The notes under the pieces were generated by a model, which did not search any database, was not told the origin of the DNA, and was given only the letters and a program-made list of their open reading frames with translations. This document shows, one piece after another, positions 43,873-57,426 of a stretch of 64,000 bases of DNA. The translations under genes were made by a program, and so were the position numbers. Within the stretch, counting starts at the first letter, position 1. Every line of letters begins with the position of its first letter. The DNA lies in the NCBI GenBank assembly GCA_948567375.1, contig OX419756.1, positions 687,001 to 751,000 on the forward strand, written 5' to 3'. This DNA is from Lunularia cruciata. Its lineage: Eukaryota; Streptophyta; Marchantiopsida; Lunulariales; Lunulariaceae.

Positions 43873-46800
43873 GGTCTGCGAGTCAAACAGTAAGGAATTT
43901 ATCAAATGCTACCTAAGGCATCTACGGCATCAAGTTCTCGACCTATTACTTCTTAAGCACAGGCTTCGAAAATATTCTCGACTCAAGGTCAGAAAGGTTC
44001 TGATGTCTGTGCAAGGCGGGGGTAAGATGTGTTCTTTCTTGTGTGAGTTTCTCGACATGTCTCAAATGCTTACTGACGATCTCTCTACGCTGCTCATCGG
44101 ATGTAGCTGCTCACAGTTGTCTAATTCCCTGGGCCATGCGTTGTTCTTTATTCCTTTGTCTTCCCTCATCCTCTCAGTCGGCTACTCGGAGGCAAGATTT
44201 CCGGACCCATCGGCACGCAACACAGTAACAAAACCGCACATAAAATCTACAGCTTCAGAAACCGTCGTGACTTTCCCATAATGAACTCACCTCTAAAGGC
44301 GGTCTGTTGGCAACCGGTGCTGATACTTCCTTGATTCGGTGCGCTGATCCGAAATCCTTTACCTGGACGAGCAATTTCCCACGTCAGACCGTATACAAAG
44401 GGTCTTTCCTTGGTTACAAGCGAGTAATCTCTCGGTCTATCTCAACTACTTTCTTATCTCGGTCGACTAAATGGACCCGGTCCTGCTCGACTAGGGAGAT
44501 TAGGAGTTGCATTTGCGATTTCGTAATAATGTTCTCATAGTTCCCTTACATGTCCTCATCATTCCGAAGCTTCAGAAAGAAGCACTGTATGGGCGGTTTG
44601 TTCACTCACTCCTCGAGAGATAAAAAAAGGCGTACCCCCGTCTCAATCACACGGCTCTGTCACAAGAAAAGGATCTCACTCAGAAGGAAGCTAACGATCT
44701 CAGTCCCTGTGTTACCAAGGGCGGGAGACCAGGCCAAGTGTAAGAGCTAAGGAGCTAATTACTTACAACTCAGAAGAGAAATGGCAACAGTAAAGAGGAA
44801 GGAATTGTTCAATCTACAGGGGGTGGCCAAATCACTCGCTAGACGAGACAACACTTAGAGACGACAAGTTCAACCAGCTAGCCCAGCCACAGTATTGCAC
44901 GACCGTAAAGAAAATCTTGCGGCGCACGAGGTCCTGGCGAGATGAGAGACGAAATAGAAGCGGAAATTATAGAGTTCGACTGCAATAAACCTCGGGGACG
45001 AGCAAAGCTCTTTAGGCTGGGAACGACAGTATCACCGGCGGTAGAAAATCCCGGCTTCTGTGCTTCATTCCGAGGTATGACTTCCAGTCATCAGCAGGCA
45101 ATCGAGGAGAGACACTTCCCTCGTTCCTTCTTCCCACTAGAAGATGTCAACTTGCCTCTCTTCTCTTCTTCACCGATAGTTGACAATCGAATCCTCTCTG
45201 TCTCGCTTTTCCCCTCTCCTAGAATCGAATCACATCACTTAGAGCACTACATGTTCCCTTCTCAATCCTCCCTCCCCAACTCTCGAGCCGCCTCTGCCTA
45301 GTGGCTCCGAATCAGCAGCCATCGGTTCCGCTACTGCTTCTCTCGTCCACATCTGCAACCAGCTCTCCTGCTCGAACTGGAACTCTGAACTGAACAATCG
45401 CAATCGACAGACAGACTAAACTCGTCGCTCGCCTTCCGCAACATTCAGCAAAATGAATTTCCTTCCTGCTCCACGTTCTTGTAGTCGTAGCCACCCCAGC
45501 GTCCCCGGGGTTCCGTCCTTTCCCTTCCGTCTGTCCGTCCGATGCCTCCCTCTCTTTACAGGTACCGTATGCACAGCGTAGCCTATCCTGCGCAAGTTAA
45601 CCAGAGCTAACAAGAAGGGCACGGTGTTTGAGTTCTATGGACAAGATTACATAAGAACTGTGATCGTGCCTGTCTTTAATGAGGACTAGGTTGGGTCCTG
45701 ACCGTGGAGTTAACCGAGGTCATCTCTTCCCGAGGAATGATGCTGCGCAGTATCAGCTATGCGAAATGCCCTTGCGCGAGGTTGTCTACAATACAATGAT
45801 TATCTCTATAGTATTTGTATCCATCCTGGTATACCCTACACTAAAGAAGGTTGATCCAGCACTCTTCTCCTTGCTTCTCTTTTTCCTCCACTGGCTACTG
45901 CACCTGCTGTACTAGTAGTGTGTGTACTACCGTAGTGACCACTCTACTCTATCCCTGCACCCGGTTTGGTCTTTGCGTCCCACCGCACCCCGTTCTTACC
46001 CGAAGAGCATCTCCTACCTACGTATATCCATCTTTATCGCCCGGAGGAAGCTCAGCCGCCGAATGTCGTCCCTTCACTTGAACAGGTACGCGCAGCCGGT
46101 GGGTGCATCGTACTACTTCCCCCGACATCGGAATCATTTGGGCTTAAAAGCCAGGGTCCGGGGAAGTGTGGCTAGACCCGGTACGACGAGGAGACACAGA
46201 AAGGCCAGTATATGGATAGCTCCACGTGAAGATATCTCGGGGATGGTGCCACGTATACATCACAATCAATCGAGCGACATTCATGCGGCGAAAGAGGGCT
46301 TTTGAAGGGACCGGGTTCACATGATGATGAAGTACTTCACTGGCTCCCTAAATGAAAATCGAACCCTCGGCCGCCTGCTTCCGGTAATAAGAAGTTTGTT
46401 TAGAAAAACAAGAAATCTTCTGCCCGTGAGTCCTGCTTGTGAGAACAGATAAAATCACGTGTCATTTAGCGAAGCAAACGGATGCAGTGCACGCAAAACA
46501 AATTTCGCACTTTGCTACGAAAAACTAACAGTTGGAGGTAAACATTTGACTGGTATACCGGGTCAGCTTGCACCCGGAAGTATCTTACCGATTCCGAGCA
46601 GCTTTAGGATGGATAAGTGCGTCGCATCAGTTGCGTTTTCATCACCAGTGAATTCTGGCTTAAAGGTCAAAGCTCCGCGCCGGGAACCAGTCTACGGTAT
46701 CAGAGACATGTCAGGGTTTAGCAATAATCAAGTATGGATTTTGGTTAGATTAGGGTTTCGGATGCAGCTGGCATGGTCTCATAATGTACAGTATCATGGG

Positions 46801-48824
46801 CCATTATGAGGTGCATGTGCAGAGTCGCCTTGCTTTTGAGCAACGCTTCTAGTCCAGATTTTAGCCGCATCGTTGGGCCCATTCCCGTCCATTTTCTAGC
46901 CAAATTCTCCAAATCTCCTCCTCCTCCGAATTTAGAGGTTGAGTTTCTTCAGGTCTTTTCTTCAACAGTTGAGATTTCCAACTTTCGTAAACAGCGAGCA
47001 GATCTTTTCCAAGTTATAGCAGATATTTGATTGTTTTTCAGCCTTCTACTGTATCATATGATTCGGAGAGCACAATCAAGCGGAAAGAAAATCTTTCTTG
47101 AGCCATGACGTAAGTCTCCTATGCTTGAGGCATTCTTCCGCCTCACAAAAAATATACTGGACCGGATTGATCATCCTATCGGATATGATAAAATCCTTAT
47201 CATGACGTCTTCAAAAGTTGCATCAGTCCCATCATACTCCACGATCTATGGCCGTGTTCATTCCTTTTCAAGGACCTGTGCGGTGACGGACAATGCAGAA
47301 ACAGGGCGAAATTCGAGGGTACTGCTCACCCTTATAACACATAAATAAAGGGAACAATGACTTCAATATAAGTTGCCCGGTGTATAGAAGAGGAATATCT
47401 AGATTCTTGTCTGGTCAACTCATAGTCAGCATGCAAAGATGGTCACTGTATTGCAAACCTCCGAACCGGAATGACAAATGATCGTGGTTTCACTACATTC
47501 CAAATCTTCCATCGCGTCTAAGCCCAGGAAGGCGACACGCATAGGATAAGGAGAAGGACGGGAAGACCCCATCATCCATCTAGTAAGACGAGCTCATGTT
47601 ACGTCCCTTATTTCGGAGGACAGGTCATATGTGTTCGATCAGTGTGGTGTTGTCTTTAAACTCTCTTTACCATTTCACAGTGGAATTTCCTTCCTTCTAT
47701 TCAGACTAATGAATTATCTTCCGTCTCCGGTCTCAACGCTAAACCCTCTGCTGTACGAGGTGAAAGAGGATAGTGACTTGCATGATGATTTTGAATGTTG
47801 TATAGCGTTACTCTTCGTCGTAGAGAATGTGGTCGATCTCTTTATGTGTTCAACAATGGCACTCATTATTTTCCACCTTGAAAGCTCTCGTCTTCCTCTT
47901 CCTCGTTTGATCCAATCTTCCAAAGCTGAACGGAGGAACGTGCAAGTTGCATCATCATGTGCACTTCTACCTTTCTGGCAAAGCATACAAAACGAATAAT
48001 GTATATCCACGTGCAAAGCATGGCTCGATGTTCACTCGTGCATAGATAACTATTCAATATATGTATACATAAAGCAGGTTCTGTAATACAGTAATACTTT
48101 CAAACGATCTCCATAGAAGAACTTTGTCCTCCTCGTGACAACCAAAGCATCTATCTGAACAACATTTAACCCCACACACCTAAAGCACCAGCTGCGGCTC
48201 CTTACCCCACCGCACCCTTATCCGGAAGGAAAGACCCAACAGTTCTGCACAAGGTTGAAAATTGAAACTGTCAGGCAGTTCTATTGCTTCGCTGATGCTC
48301 TGGATTGTTCAAATTATTTCAGGGTACGTAAACTACGATAATACGATACTGACTTACAGTACTAAAGCATGTACATGCGCAGCTAAAAGTACCGGTAGTG
48401 GAATCTAGACTAGACTCAGAACCATGGTGGAGTCAAGCCAACAACAGAATAAGGAGTCGTGCATGGAGGCAGGAGATTCATCACCTCGGTCATCATCCTA
48501 AATTGTACAGTAGCATGTTCTTCGGTGTATGCCATCGCGGAGTGTATTCCGCGCACTCGTCTACGTACTTCGTGTTGAACTTCTTCATCAGGAACATGTC
48601 ATTTTGCTAGATTTTTCTTTGGAAGTACATGTACCTCGTGAAATTTGAGCCTCGAGGGGGTATGCGCTGACCAAAGCAGGCCCGTTCTTTCGAAGTTAAG
48701 ACTATCAAATTGGCAACTTGTACTTACACTTTTTAAGGCCTAGAAGAACACCAAACTTTTTCCTCTGTTTAGAAACACAAACGAATTACAAAATTTCCAT
48801 CCCGCTTGAAAAACTTTTTCGGTA
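43873..48824. other. Upstream region of the PIF gene, no other gene recognised
   Basis: It presumably contains the PIF promoter and 5' untranslated exons, whose limits I cannot place. Two G-boxes (CACGTG) lie at 46223-46228 and 46456-46461, about 2.4-2.6 kb upstream of the start codon. Open stretches on either strand show no known family. A degraded LINE-tail copy lies in reverse orientation at about 47545-47580. Confidence 0.45.
47545..47580 (-). repeat. Degraded LINE-tail fragment, reverse orientation
   Basis: The reverse strand reads GATGGGGTCTTCCCGTCCTTC, followed at a distance by GCGTGTCGCC. No target duplication was found. Confidence 0.45.
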
Positions 48825-50059
48825 TAGGGAAGAGAGGGAAAGGGAGAGAGAGAAGGGAGGCCAACCAATGAAAGGGTATTATAGAGTTTTAGAGAGTCAC
48901 CTAATACCTCACATGAGTGAATCGTTTGTTTGATGATCCTATTTGTTTTACCATTTTTGTTCTATTGTACCTAGATTGAAAGCTACGGAGAATTGAATAA
49001 AAAGTTATGAGAACTTTTAGATTTTTTAGATTTCAGAGTGATTGCTTCATATGGAGAGTGATAGATCTAGAATTTTCATTTCTAATTTCTTGATACTCAT
49101 GCTTGAGTTCGAGTAACTTAGTTTTAAAATTTTTGAGATGGAAATTGAAAGTTATAAGAGTTTATAGGTTTTAGGGTTTGGAGAGATTATATTTACTCAT
49201 GTGAGTTGTGATGTGAGGGGTTGTGGTTTTGCAGGTATGGGGAGATATGGAAAGGAGCATTGTGTGTTACTATTGTTATTCTTGGGCTAGCCATGGCTAC
49301 ACTTCCCTATGTGGAGCTACTCAAAGCGACTCAAGATACCATGATTGGTGTGTCACCGATACTTTATCTCACATGGGGAAAAGATCCAGGTGGAAAGGAT
49401 GCACAAGGACCGTGATTAGACCCCTTGGGATGCTCATATGAGGTGAGTGACAACATCGATATTAATGACACTCGGGATTACACAAGTTTCCTTTATGCCT
49501 TCATTGACCATTCTAGAGATGGGAGTGGTTAGCATCTCAAACGGATTGTATCTTGGGATTATTTGAGATTAGTTTTCCATGTCCACGTCTATTCCATAGG
49601 CTACCCCGTACACTCCATGATGAGGCTAGATAGACTTTTTGCCTACCACTTGATAGTTTGGCACGTGATCCTTGGACGAGTGAGCATGGTTCTTATTCCT
49701 CTTACTCCCTTGATGGTGCCTTTGTTATGCTAGAGGAGGATGCGCAAGGCATAGAGAGGCGGTTGCTAGATTTTGTCAATTCCAAGCAAGAGATTGGGCT
49801 GTCCTACAAGAGGGGTCAGTTTGGGCTACATGTTTAGGAGACAAGTTTTGCCACATGATACCATAGAGACCACTCAATTATGATGGAGTAGGACATTAGG
49901 TTAGGTGGGAGAGTTTGGTAGAGCAACACAAGTGTGCCATCCTTTGTTTATGGCTAGTCCCACTAATGAGACTATCTCTTCCTTATGCTCACTACATCCT
50001 ATGGTAGGAGATGGAGTAGCATTAAGTGTCTTAGATTATCAGCTTGAGTAGCTTTTATG

Positions 50060-50880
50060 GCTTGATAAGTCACTCTTTGTACAAGCGTTGTGCATTGCCC
50101 CTTGCCTCTCCTTAAGAGGCTTGTTAGGGATGGTATATGAGCATCTTTGAGATTGCTTTTAGGCAAATGATCCTTCTAGTGGATTTACCAAGCTATTTTA
50201 GGTGGATGCAACAGTAACAAGGGGAGATATTCCTACATTAGTTAGTTGGGTGTTAGGGCTGGTCAACTTCTTGCAATGGAGAAAGGTACCTGGAGCATTA
50301 GACCAATTGCTATTGGAGAGATCTTTTTGCACTTTGTTAGCCACACCACTGTCCTTCTGCATCAATCTCACTTTTAAGAGCACCTCAATCCACAATAGTT
50401 TGGAGTAGCTACATCTAGAGGCTATTACCCTAGGCATCAAGGCACTCTTAGATATCTGTTTGGAGAGTGCTATCCTATAGGTAGATGTTAAGAATGTGTT
50501 TAATAACATCTCTCAAGCATCCATCTTTAGCGAGCTTGGGGGGCCAGTGGATCCCCCCACTTGGCGAGTCTCACCTCTTTTGGGCTATTCTATGGCTCTC
50601 TTGCTTCCCTTTATTACCAACATGGATGGTCATAGGAGAGAATCACCTTCTTGGAGTCAATTGTCAATACACAACAAGGAGATCTTTTAAGGGGCCCTTT
50701 TTTTGCCATGACTCACTTTAGAGCTTTCTTATCTACTACTTTGGCCATGTTAGGTTGTGTAAATTCCCTCCTTAGCAAACAATATATACATTATGGGTCT
50801 CGTAGATCAGATTAGGCAGGCCTATGATCACTTCACTACCAAGTTACATCTTGTAGGCTTGAGAGTCAAGGTGTCGAGGT
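50060..50880 (+). pseudogene. Non-LTR reverse transcriptase of LINE copy 2
   Basis: GDIPTLVSWVLG (50220-50260) and a motif-A region AILXVDVKNVFNNIS near 50470-50515 are present. The GDP box is degraded (QQGDLL), and the catalytic box is LANNIYI, with Asn for both Asp as in copy 1. It is inactive. Confidence 0.68.
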
Positions 50881-51764
50881 GCAAAGCATGGTCCCCTTCA
50901 AGTATCCCTCTCCACCTTGAGCTTCCAAAGGGGTATGTCACATTTGCAAACGTATAGCAGATCCTTGGAGTGCCAATAGAATCCAAGAATTATATCACAA
51001 GCTTCTTAATGTTGCCCTTGTAGAGGATATTCTCCATGTGGATTACCTTCCTCTATTAGGAGATTGGTAGTGGCATTTGGTATACTCTCCCCTTGTATTG
51101 CCCATCGAATCGAATACCTTCTTTGCATGGTTCTCCCTTCCTTGATTTTCCTATCATGTTTGAGAGCTTTTGATAGGAAGATTATGGGAGTCTTTGGTGA
51201 TATCATCAGACCAAAGGACATTTAAATGTGTGATGGGGGATTTGGCACGTAGACAAACATCTCTACCAATCTCATGAGGAGGAGTAGGCCTATTATTTGT
51301 GCAGGAGATGACATCTATAGCATTTTTGGGTAGTTGTGCTTTCTCAATACTCCTACTTTCCTCCCATTTTGTGGTTGTTGATAGGTCAATTTTGGAGACA
51401 TATGTGATCAGGGTAGAGGAGGGATCCTTTTCTCTCCAAGTGTTATTGTGGCATATGAGAGTTGGTCTATTCCCATAGGTACGGGAGGACTTTCTATTCT
51501 TTGCTTCATTATCGTCAGATTGGATCAAAGGTTTTGCAGTCTACCTTGATGGAACAATAATGTCAACATATGCTACATTCTCTCTTGGTTGACTCATCCA
51601 TTCCTCAGGCCACTAGATCATATTTTTGCTCTTGCTCCAGCAAGGGTGCAAGCTCTTGGATCTTAGCTCGACAGTGCATTAGGGCATTCCAAACTAGCAC
51701 TGGCTACCTTCTCTACAGCGACAAGGTTCCACCTAAGTTTACTCCACCCATCTACATCTTCATT

Positions 51765-52200
51765 ACTCACTTGTGAGTGTGGTTCTACACTAGATGCAAT
51801 AGTGGTCCACATGACACGATGTCTTTTTGGAGGATAGAGGATAGCTACCCATGATACCATGAGGGATATAGTGTTTGCTATAGCATGAGAGAGTGGATAC
51901 CTTGGTTGGAGAGAGCGTTCATGTTCTTTGCAAACAACACATGTCAGAGTAGACTTATACTTACTCCGAGATGATCAGGTGATAATGGTGGAGGTTTTGG
52001 TTACAAACCCTATGCATGATGCAGTTTTGGAGGGAGTGATTACTCATCCTCTTGGATGGGCGGCGAGTGGAGCAACAACATCCAAGGTCTCCAAGTATAG
52101 GGGTTTGTAATGAGGTCACCTCTTTGTTCCACTAGCCTTGGAATTATATGGAGCTATGGACATGGCATTTGACACATTTGTGAAGGAGTGCACGAGATCT
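51765..52200 (+). pseudogene. CCHC motif and restriction-like endonuclease region of LINE copy 2
   Basis: CECGSTLDAIVVHMTRC is followed by THDTMRDIVF, then HVRVDLYLLRDDQVIMVEVLVTNP (given here in two overlapping halves: HVRVDLYLLRDD and DQVIMVEVLVTNP). VDL...MVEV resembles the PD-(D/E)xK core of R2-type LINE endonucleases, and the order RT, CCHC, endonuclease is the R2-clade order. Family assignment is by motif order only. Two stops are present. Confidence 0.6.
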
Positions 52201-52495
52201 TATCACTCTCACTCTCATACTTTGTAACATACTTTAGACACAATGTGTCCATTGCTCTACAAAGAGTATTTGGCTGGTGCAATCATAGGAGAGCAATCAC
52301 TCTAGTTGATGCTTCTTTGGATGCTCTAGTAATTTGTAGACTTGCATAGCTTGGATATCTTAGGTGCGGTCGGGGCAGATTTCTTATATCAATACTATTG
52401 GGGCCTAGCCCTATTTTACCTCTTTTATCTCTCTCTTGTATGGCTTGATGGTGTCTTCCCTTCCTTCATGTGTTCTATGTGGTTGCTTTTTCTCT

Positions 52496-55400
52496 TGCAA
52501 AACCAAGTTGTCTTTCAGATAGAGTTTCGAACTCTCCTGACTAAGATAGAAAAGACACACGATCCCATTGCTTCTGCGCAATTCATCCTCCTCTCCTTTG
52601 TGTACCAAGTGGCCATGCGGGCTCTGGCAACGGGAAACTCCATGACTCACCACTCAGAGCCGGCCCATTCCACTACAGTTCTGTTCTATACCGCAAGGTG
52701 GAGAAATCTACCGTAAAGTTCGAGCGCAAACAGAACGATCTCACCAAGGGATAACCTCATAAGATAATATCGCGCACGCGAACCAGACTTAACTAGCAGG
52801 GTTAGTCTGGTTTGAGAAGTCTAAGTTGGGCACACCGGTGGCCGAGATCAACAGCACACCTACAGAACGCCGGTGCATGTGTATGTTCGCCTTCCAGTTC
52901 TGACATAGACTCTGTTGGACGGAGTCACACTCTGGTTACCACGTCGGCTTAACATGCGCTCGAGAGGACCGTACGGTTCCAGAACTTTGAAAACCACGTT
53001 GACTGACAGAGCACTAAGACTGATGGGACGGATGTGAGATTGGCGGTATAAGGCTAATACTGTGGGCCAGACTTTGGCAGACTAGTTTGTGAAGGAGAAT
53101 GGATCCGGCTGGCAGATGGCCAATGAGGGAACCAGATTAGATCGGCGGGATTCGGGCAAGGCTGAGGCTGTGGCTACCTGTTGCTCAGAAGAAAGCCCAC
53201 CGCTGTTTCGCCACTTAATAGGTTTCCAGCCCCTAGCCGCTTTCCTGCCCGGAGCTTCAGACGCCGGCTTTACAGGGCCGTCGTCGTGAAAAGACGAGGC
53301 GCATGGCTCTACTTTCCTGCGCTTACGGTTTACAGGCGTTCCCTCGCCAGTGTGCCCCGCGTGGGTCTTTCCGCGCAAGGTAACTCCCCACAAACCAGAG
53401 GTTACTTTTGCTCAAGGGTATACCAGGGTTACCTCCCCGTGGTCAGAACATAATCCTCCTCGGTTCATGAATGCACGGTACAGCTTTCGTCCAACATGCT
53501 CTGCAGACGGAAACCCTGGTGAGTGCCCGCGGAATGACCAATTTGGGATTCATCAGTGCTGAAGTGACCATCCTGCAGCAGCGCGGTATGCCAAATACAG
53601 TAGATGATTTCACATGTATGATTTCCTTAATATCTACAGGTAAACGATATCCACATTTTCCCATCCGCGGAGGTTCACAAAAGAAGCTCTCTTGTGTAAA
53701 GTCAAAATCTGTGAAATGGAGTAAAGAAGACCGGAAGCAGACAGACCTATTCCAAACAGCTTGCATGTCTTCATATTCAATCAGGTTGTAGTTATAACAT
53801 ATTTTGCCTCACCTGGAAGGACAGAACAATGGTTGATACAGTGTGCTCAACCTAGAATGAAGAGAATGAAAACCTCTTTTGTCCTCCGACATGAGTAAGC
53901 CAAATCGTCCGTTTACCGACTTTGTGGTCGTCTCTAACTCTTTGACAGTATCCAGAACTCAAGTGTAGAGGAGTACTTTGTAAGTCATGCGAGAGGTAAG
54001 CTTAGATTTGATTTTCACAACCTCAAAAATGTGCCCCACATCTAGAAAAATAAGTTTTAGAAGTGAGGAAGTTGCAGAAATCAGTACACATTTCTCTTGA
54101 CAAGGATATCGAGAGTGTGGTACGTTATAGTGTTATCTAAAGTGAGATTCCTAATCGATGGTGAGATTATGACGGACGTCCCAAATGACGGAGTCAGCAA
54201 TGGAAAATATGGAGGCCTTCAAAATGGCTCGGTACCGTCGTCTTTAATCGCGCTTTTTCCACAAATTGCGTGCAAGAGCAAATAACTTGGAGCACAACTT
54301 ATATGGTCATTTGTGTATAACGCAGAGACGTTGTTTACAATCAGAACTGAAGCTCGCCAGCGACGCCATATGGATGATACAAACGCATCATCAATTTGGT
54401 TCTGATATTGGTCCAGGAGGATGAACTTTTCCAATCGCTAGAGGACAATAATGTGTCACCAAACATTGGGGCAATTTTGGTGGCCTAATAATCCCAGTTT
54501 GAGTTTACAGGAGCCTAGTTAGAGAAACATGATCCGCTGATACTTTCAGCTGGTTGATGGCTCTATGCTCATGTGCAGACCCTGAACACTCGAACCCGCA
54601 GAAAATGAGAAAATGATTATTTCGCGAGTAACAAGTTTACCCTAGTTCGCATCTTTGTCCTTCTGGTGGGCCGAACAAAGGTAGAGGATATTCACAAACC
54701 CCACGGATCTACTAATACTATGTCCATCTTGGTGCCATTGAGGGACAAACGTTGCAAGTTTGGTGATGTCTAGTGTGAGGAGGATATGCCTCTCTGCTTG
54801 TACTTTCAACGACAGGGCATGTCATCTGGGGAACAATGACAATATTACCACATAGGTATGGCTAGGGAAACACAGTGCCCTTTGACAATTAGTAGTGAGA
54901 TGTATCACCTGCGTCCATAATCGCTCTACTGTATCATTCCGTATCTGCGACTCGAACATCTAGCAATGCATAACAAGAGGCACCCTCTGTAGTAGACCTT
55001 TGTACACCTATCGAACTCCGAATGGACGGGAGCAATATTGCAGGTGGTTAATAAGTCAGGGAAGATGCAGCATGTGGTCACGGTTCATGATGAGCGTGTC
55101 CGGTGTTCTTACACTCTCACATCCAACACACTTTATCCATTGCATAATGGAACACCTAAGAGACAGGATTCAGGAAAATGGCATCCGCTTTTAGGAGAAT
55201 ATGTCATACTTCAGAATTTTGATCGACTGAACTATAAAGTTTTATAGAACCCACTGGCATGGACAAAAGACAAATGACTTACACATGTACAGTGTATCTT
55301 TGAGTAATATTAATTAGCCTATTTTATTATGTCAAAGTGGACTTTTTTCTCTATTGTAGACTGTGACTCGGAAATCTAATGGTGTTCATATTTCGAACTT

Positions 55401-57229
55401 GGATTCATTCTTACGTGGAGCAGATCCTTAAGGAAGTATTAAATTTTAAAAGGTGTTTTGTGTTCCCAGTGAGGAGTCACTTTCCTTACTTAGAGCACAT
55501 TTTATTCAAAAACCATTAAATTTACATCTTAAAAGCCAATCATCAAACTAATACCCATATTTATAATACCGAATATTCTACAACGGCTTGATGGGTCTTC
55601 CCATCCTTCGGTTTTTCTACGCGGTCGCCTTTTCACTAATATTCTACAACAGTCTAAATATTTTGTTTAATTTGTCTAGAACTCCTTTCTGTAAATGACA
55701 AAATTAGCTCAACTTGCTGGGCACCATCCCGGCTTCATCATCTGGACCTTGATGATAGGGGTTGAGTTTTAGGGTTCAACTAGTTCAACTTTACAAAGGG
55801 GTTAATGGATAGGATTCCAGTGGATAATTTTATTCAAGCATGTTTTCAGACGTATAAATTATGATCCCCATCTGTACCGGATATGCACTGTACGCAACTG
55901 GTATGGGGTACATGAACCATAGGATGTTTCTGGTGCTCTGTTTGGGAACATCTGTCTTGAGAAACCAATTTCTACGGAGATCTGGAGTTTTCTCTGCTGC
56001 CCACATAGAGGCTTCTCCTCACTCCTATACTGATCTTTCCGACGAGAATGTAGATTCCATGCATGGGACATTCCTTTTAGGTAGAGTATAGTCTTACCTT
56101 CTGATTAACCCGTGAACCATGAAGTTCGGGTTTATCTGAATTGGTGAGTTTGTCATTTTGTCTTTGACTTGTTGGATGGATGGACTCTGTGCAGGATCAT
56201 CATCCGATCAGGTGATACACGAAAACGGCCAGACGTGCAAAGCCACTGATAGTTTACGGGGCCTCTCAACACGTTTTTGTTCAATCCTTATCTTCTTGGA
56301 ATTTCCAGAATACTTCGTGTCAAACTAATCGTTGGACCGAATCCTTACATTTAGTCGTAGGCTTGCTTGGTAACAACTTAGCATGCCTTAAAGAGGTGCA
56401 GCATTTGATGATTCAGCATCGGAGTTGTTAGGGATCAGTTTTCAAGAATCTCCCAAGAAAAGGACAAAATAGACATATGCTATGACGATCAAGCTATACG
56501 CCTAGCCGCAGTGAAATTTGTGATAAAAGTCTGTTTCAGAACGTGTATTTATCACAAGAACTGAAACATGTTTTTATCACAAGAACTGGAGAAGCATATA
56601 GATTCCGTCACCGGAGCTGGAAAGTAGATAAATTCGATAAGAGCAATCTAGGAAATATTTAGAATCCGATTAAAAGCACAACTTGCAGTCATGTTTCGCA
56701 CAGTTGGTGGAATAATTTCCAGTTGACGGGGGCAATGGGATGAGATACAACCTGAAAATTTAAAATATTCTACGGCATGAGGACAAGCAGACTGAGCGCA
56801 GTTAAGCAATGAACGGGTTGGGATCCGAAACCAGTAGATTGGAAAGAGCAAGACTTTCAGGATACTTTCGGAGTGTGGTGTGGAGTATAGTGGAGAGGTA
56901 AGCATGGGAAGCAGGGAGATAATAATCGAATTCATTACCACCGGCTTGTTCAATCACAGGACCAACCGGACGATCCAATGAGGAAAACACACAAGCATTC
57001 CTGGGCTCGGTTCCCTTAGAAAACTGAAGGCTAATCAAAAGAATTGAATTATGGGATATACCTAAATATTGCGCTCACGTTCAAATCTGTTCATCGTTCA
57101 AATCTGTGCATTTGTGGACCATGGAATTGTTATCGAGTGAGCAGATTAGGACTCAGAAATGTGCTTCACACACACCCTCGTAGATTTCGAATGAGACATC
57201 ATAGGCTCATTTTAGATGCGGAACGAAGT
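52496..57229. other. Unassigned intergenic DNA
   Basis: Several ORFs of 60-107 codons occur (for example 53471-53791), with none recognised. It contains the clearest LINE-tail micro-insertion, at 55585-55637. Nothing else is supported. Confidence 0.4.
55585..55637 (+). repeat. 53-bp LINE-tail micro-insertion with perfect 13-bp target duplication
   Basis: It starts GGCTTGATGGGTCTTCCC and ends TCGCCTTTTCACT. AATATTCTACAAC is repeated exactly at 55572-55584 and 55638-55650. GATGGG and CCCATC form a hairpin with a TCTT loop. Confidence 0.85.
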
Positions 57230-57366
57230 ACTGCTCCAACTATATATAAAATATATAAAAATAGTACACCGAAGGAAGAGGGAAAGGAATATAAAACACA
57301 CCTAAAGTGCAAAAGGAAAAGGAGCACAAGGTCCGAACCTTCAGAAAGAGGACCGGAAGTTAACCA

Positions 57367-57426
57367 AGAACCAAACACAAACCCACAAAAGGAAAATGAA
57401 CCAAACACAAACCCACAAAAGGAAAA
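57367..57426 (+). repeat. 30-bp tandem repeat, two copies, in the LINE copy 3 tail
   Basis: A unit beginning GAACCAAACACAAACCCAC occurs twice in a row with one mismatch. Confidence 0.75.

Larger units (their letters stand above)
48825..52495 (+). mobile_element. LINE copy 2 (R2-like architecture), degenerate
   Basis: It is collinear with copy 1 from the 5' purine-rich start (about 48825) to the 3' tail ending TGTGGTTGCTTTTTCTCT near 52495. It keeps the uninterrupted site where copy 1 holds an LTR. The N-terminal GKDPGGKDAQGP, RT and C-terminal endonuclease-like regions are visible, broken by stops. The 3' tail (about 52399-52495) is the parent sequence of the micro-insertions. Confidence 0.75.

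Noticed and set aside
46223-46461. Two G-boxes as a PIF self-regulatory module
   Set aside because: CACGTG is common by chance and these lie more than 2.3 kb from the start codon; recorded only as a note in the upstream region.
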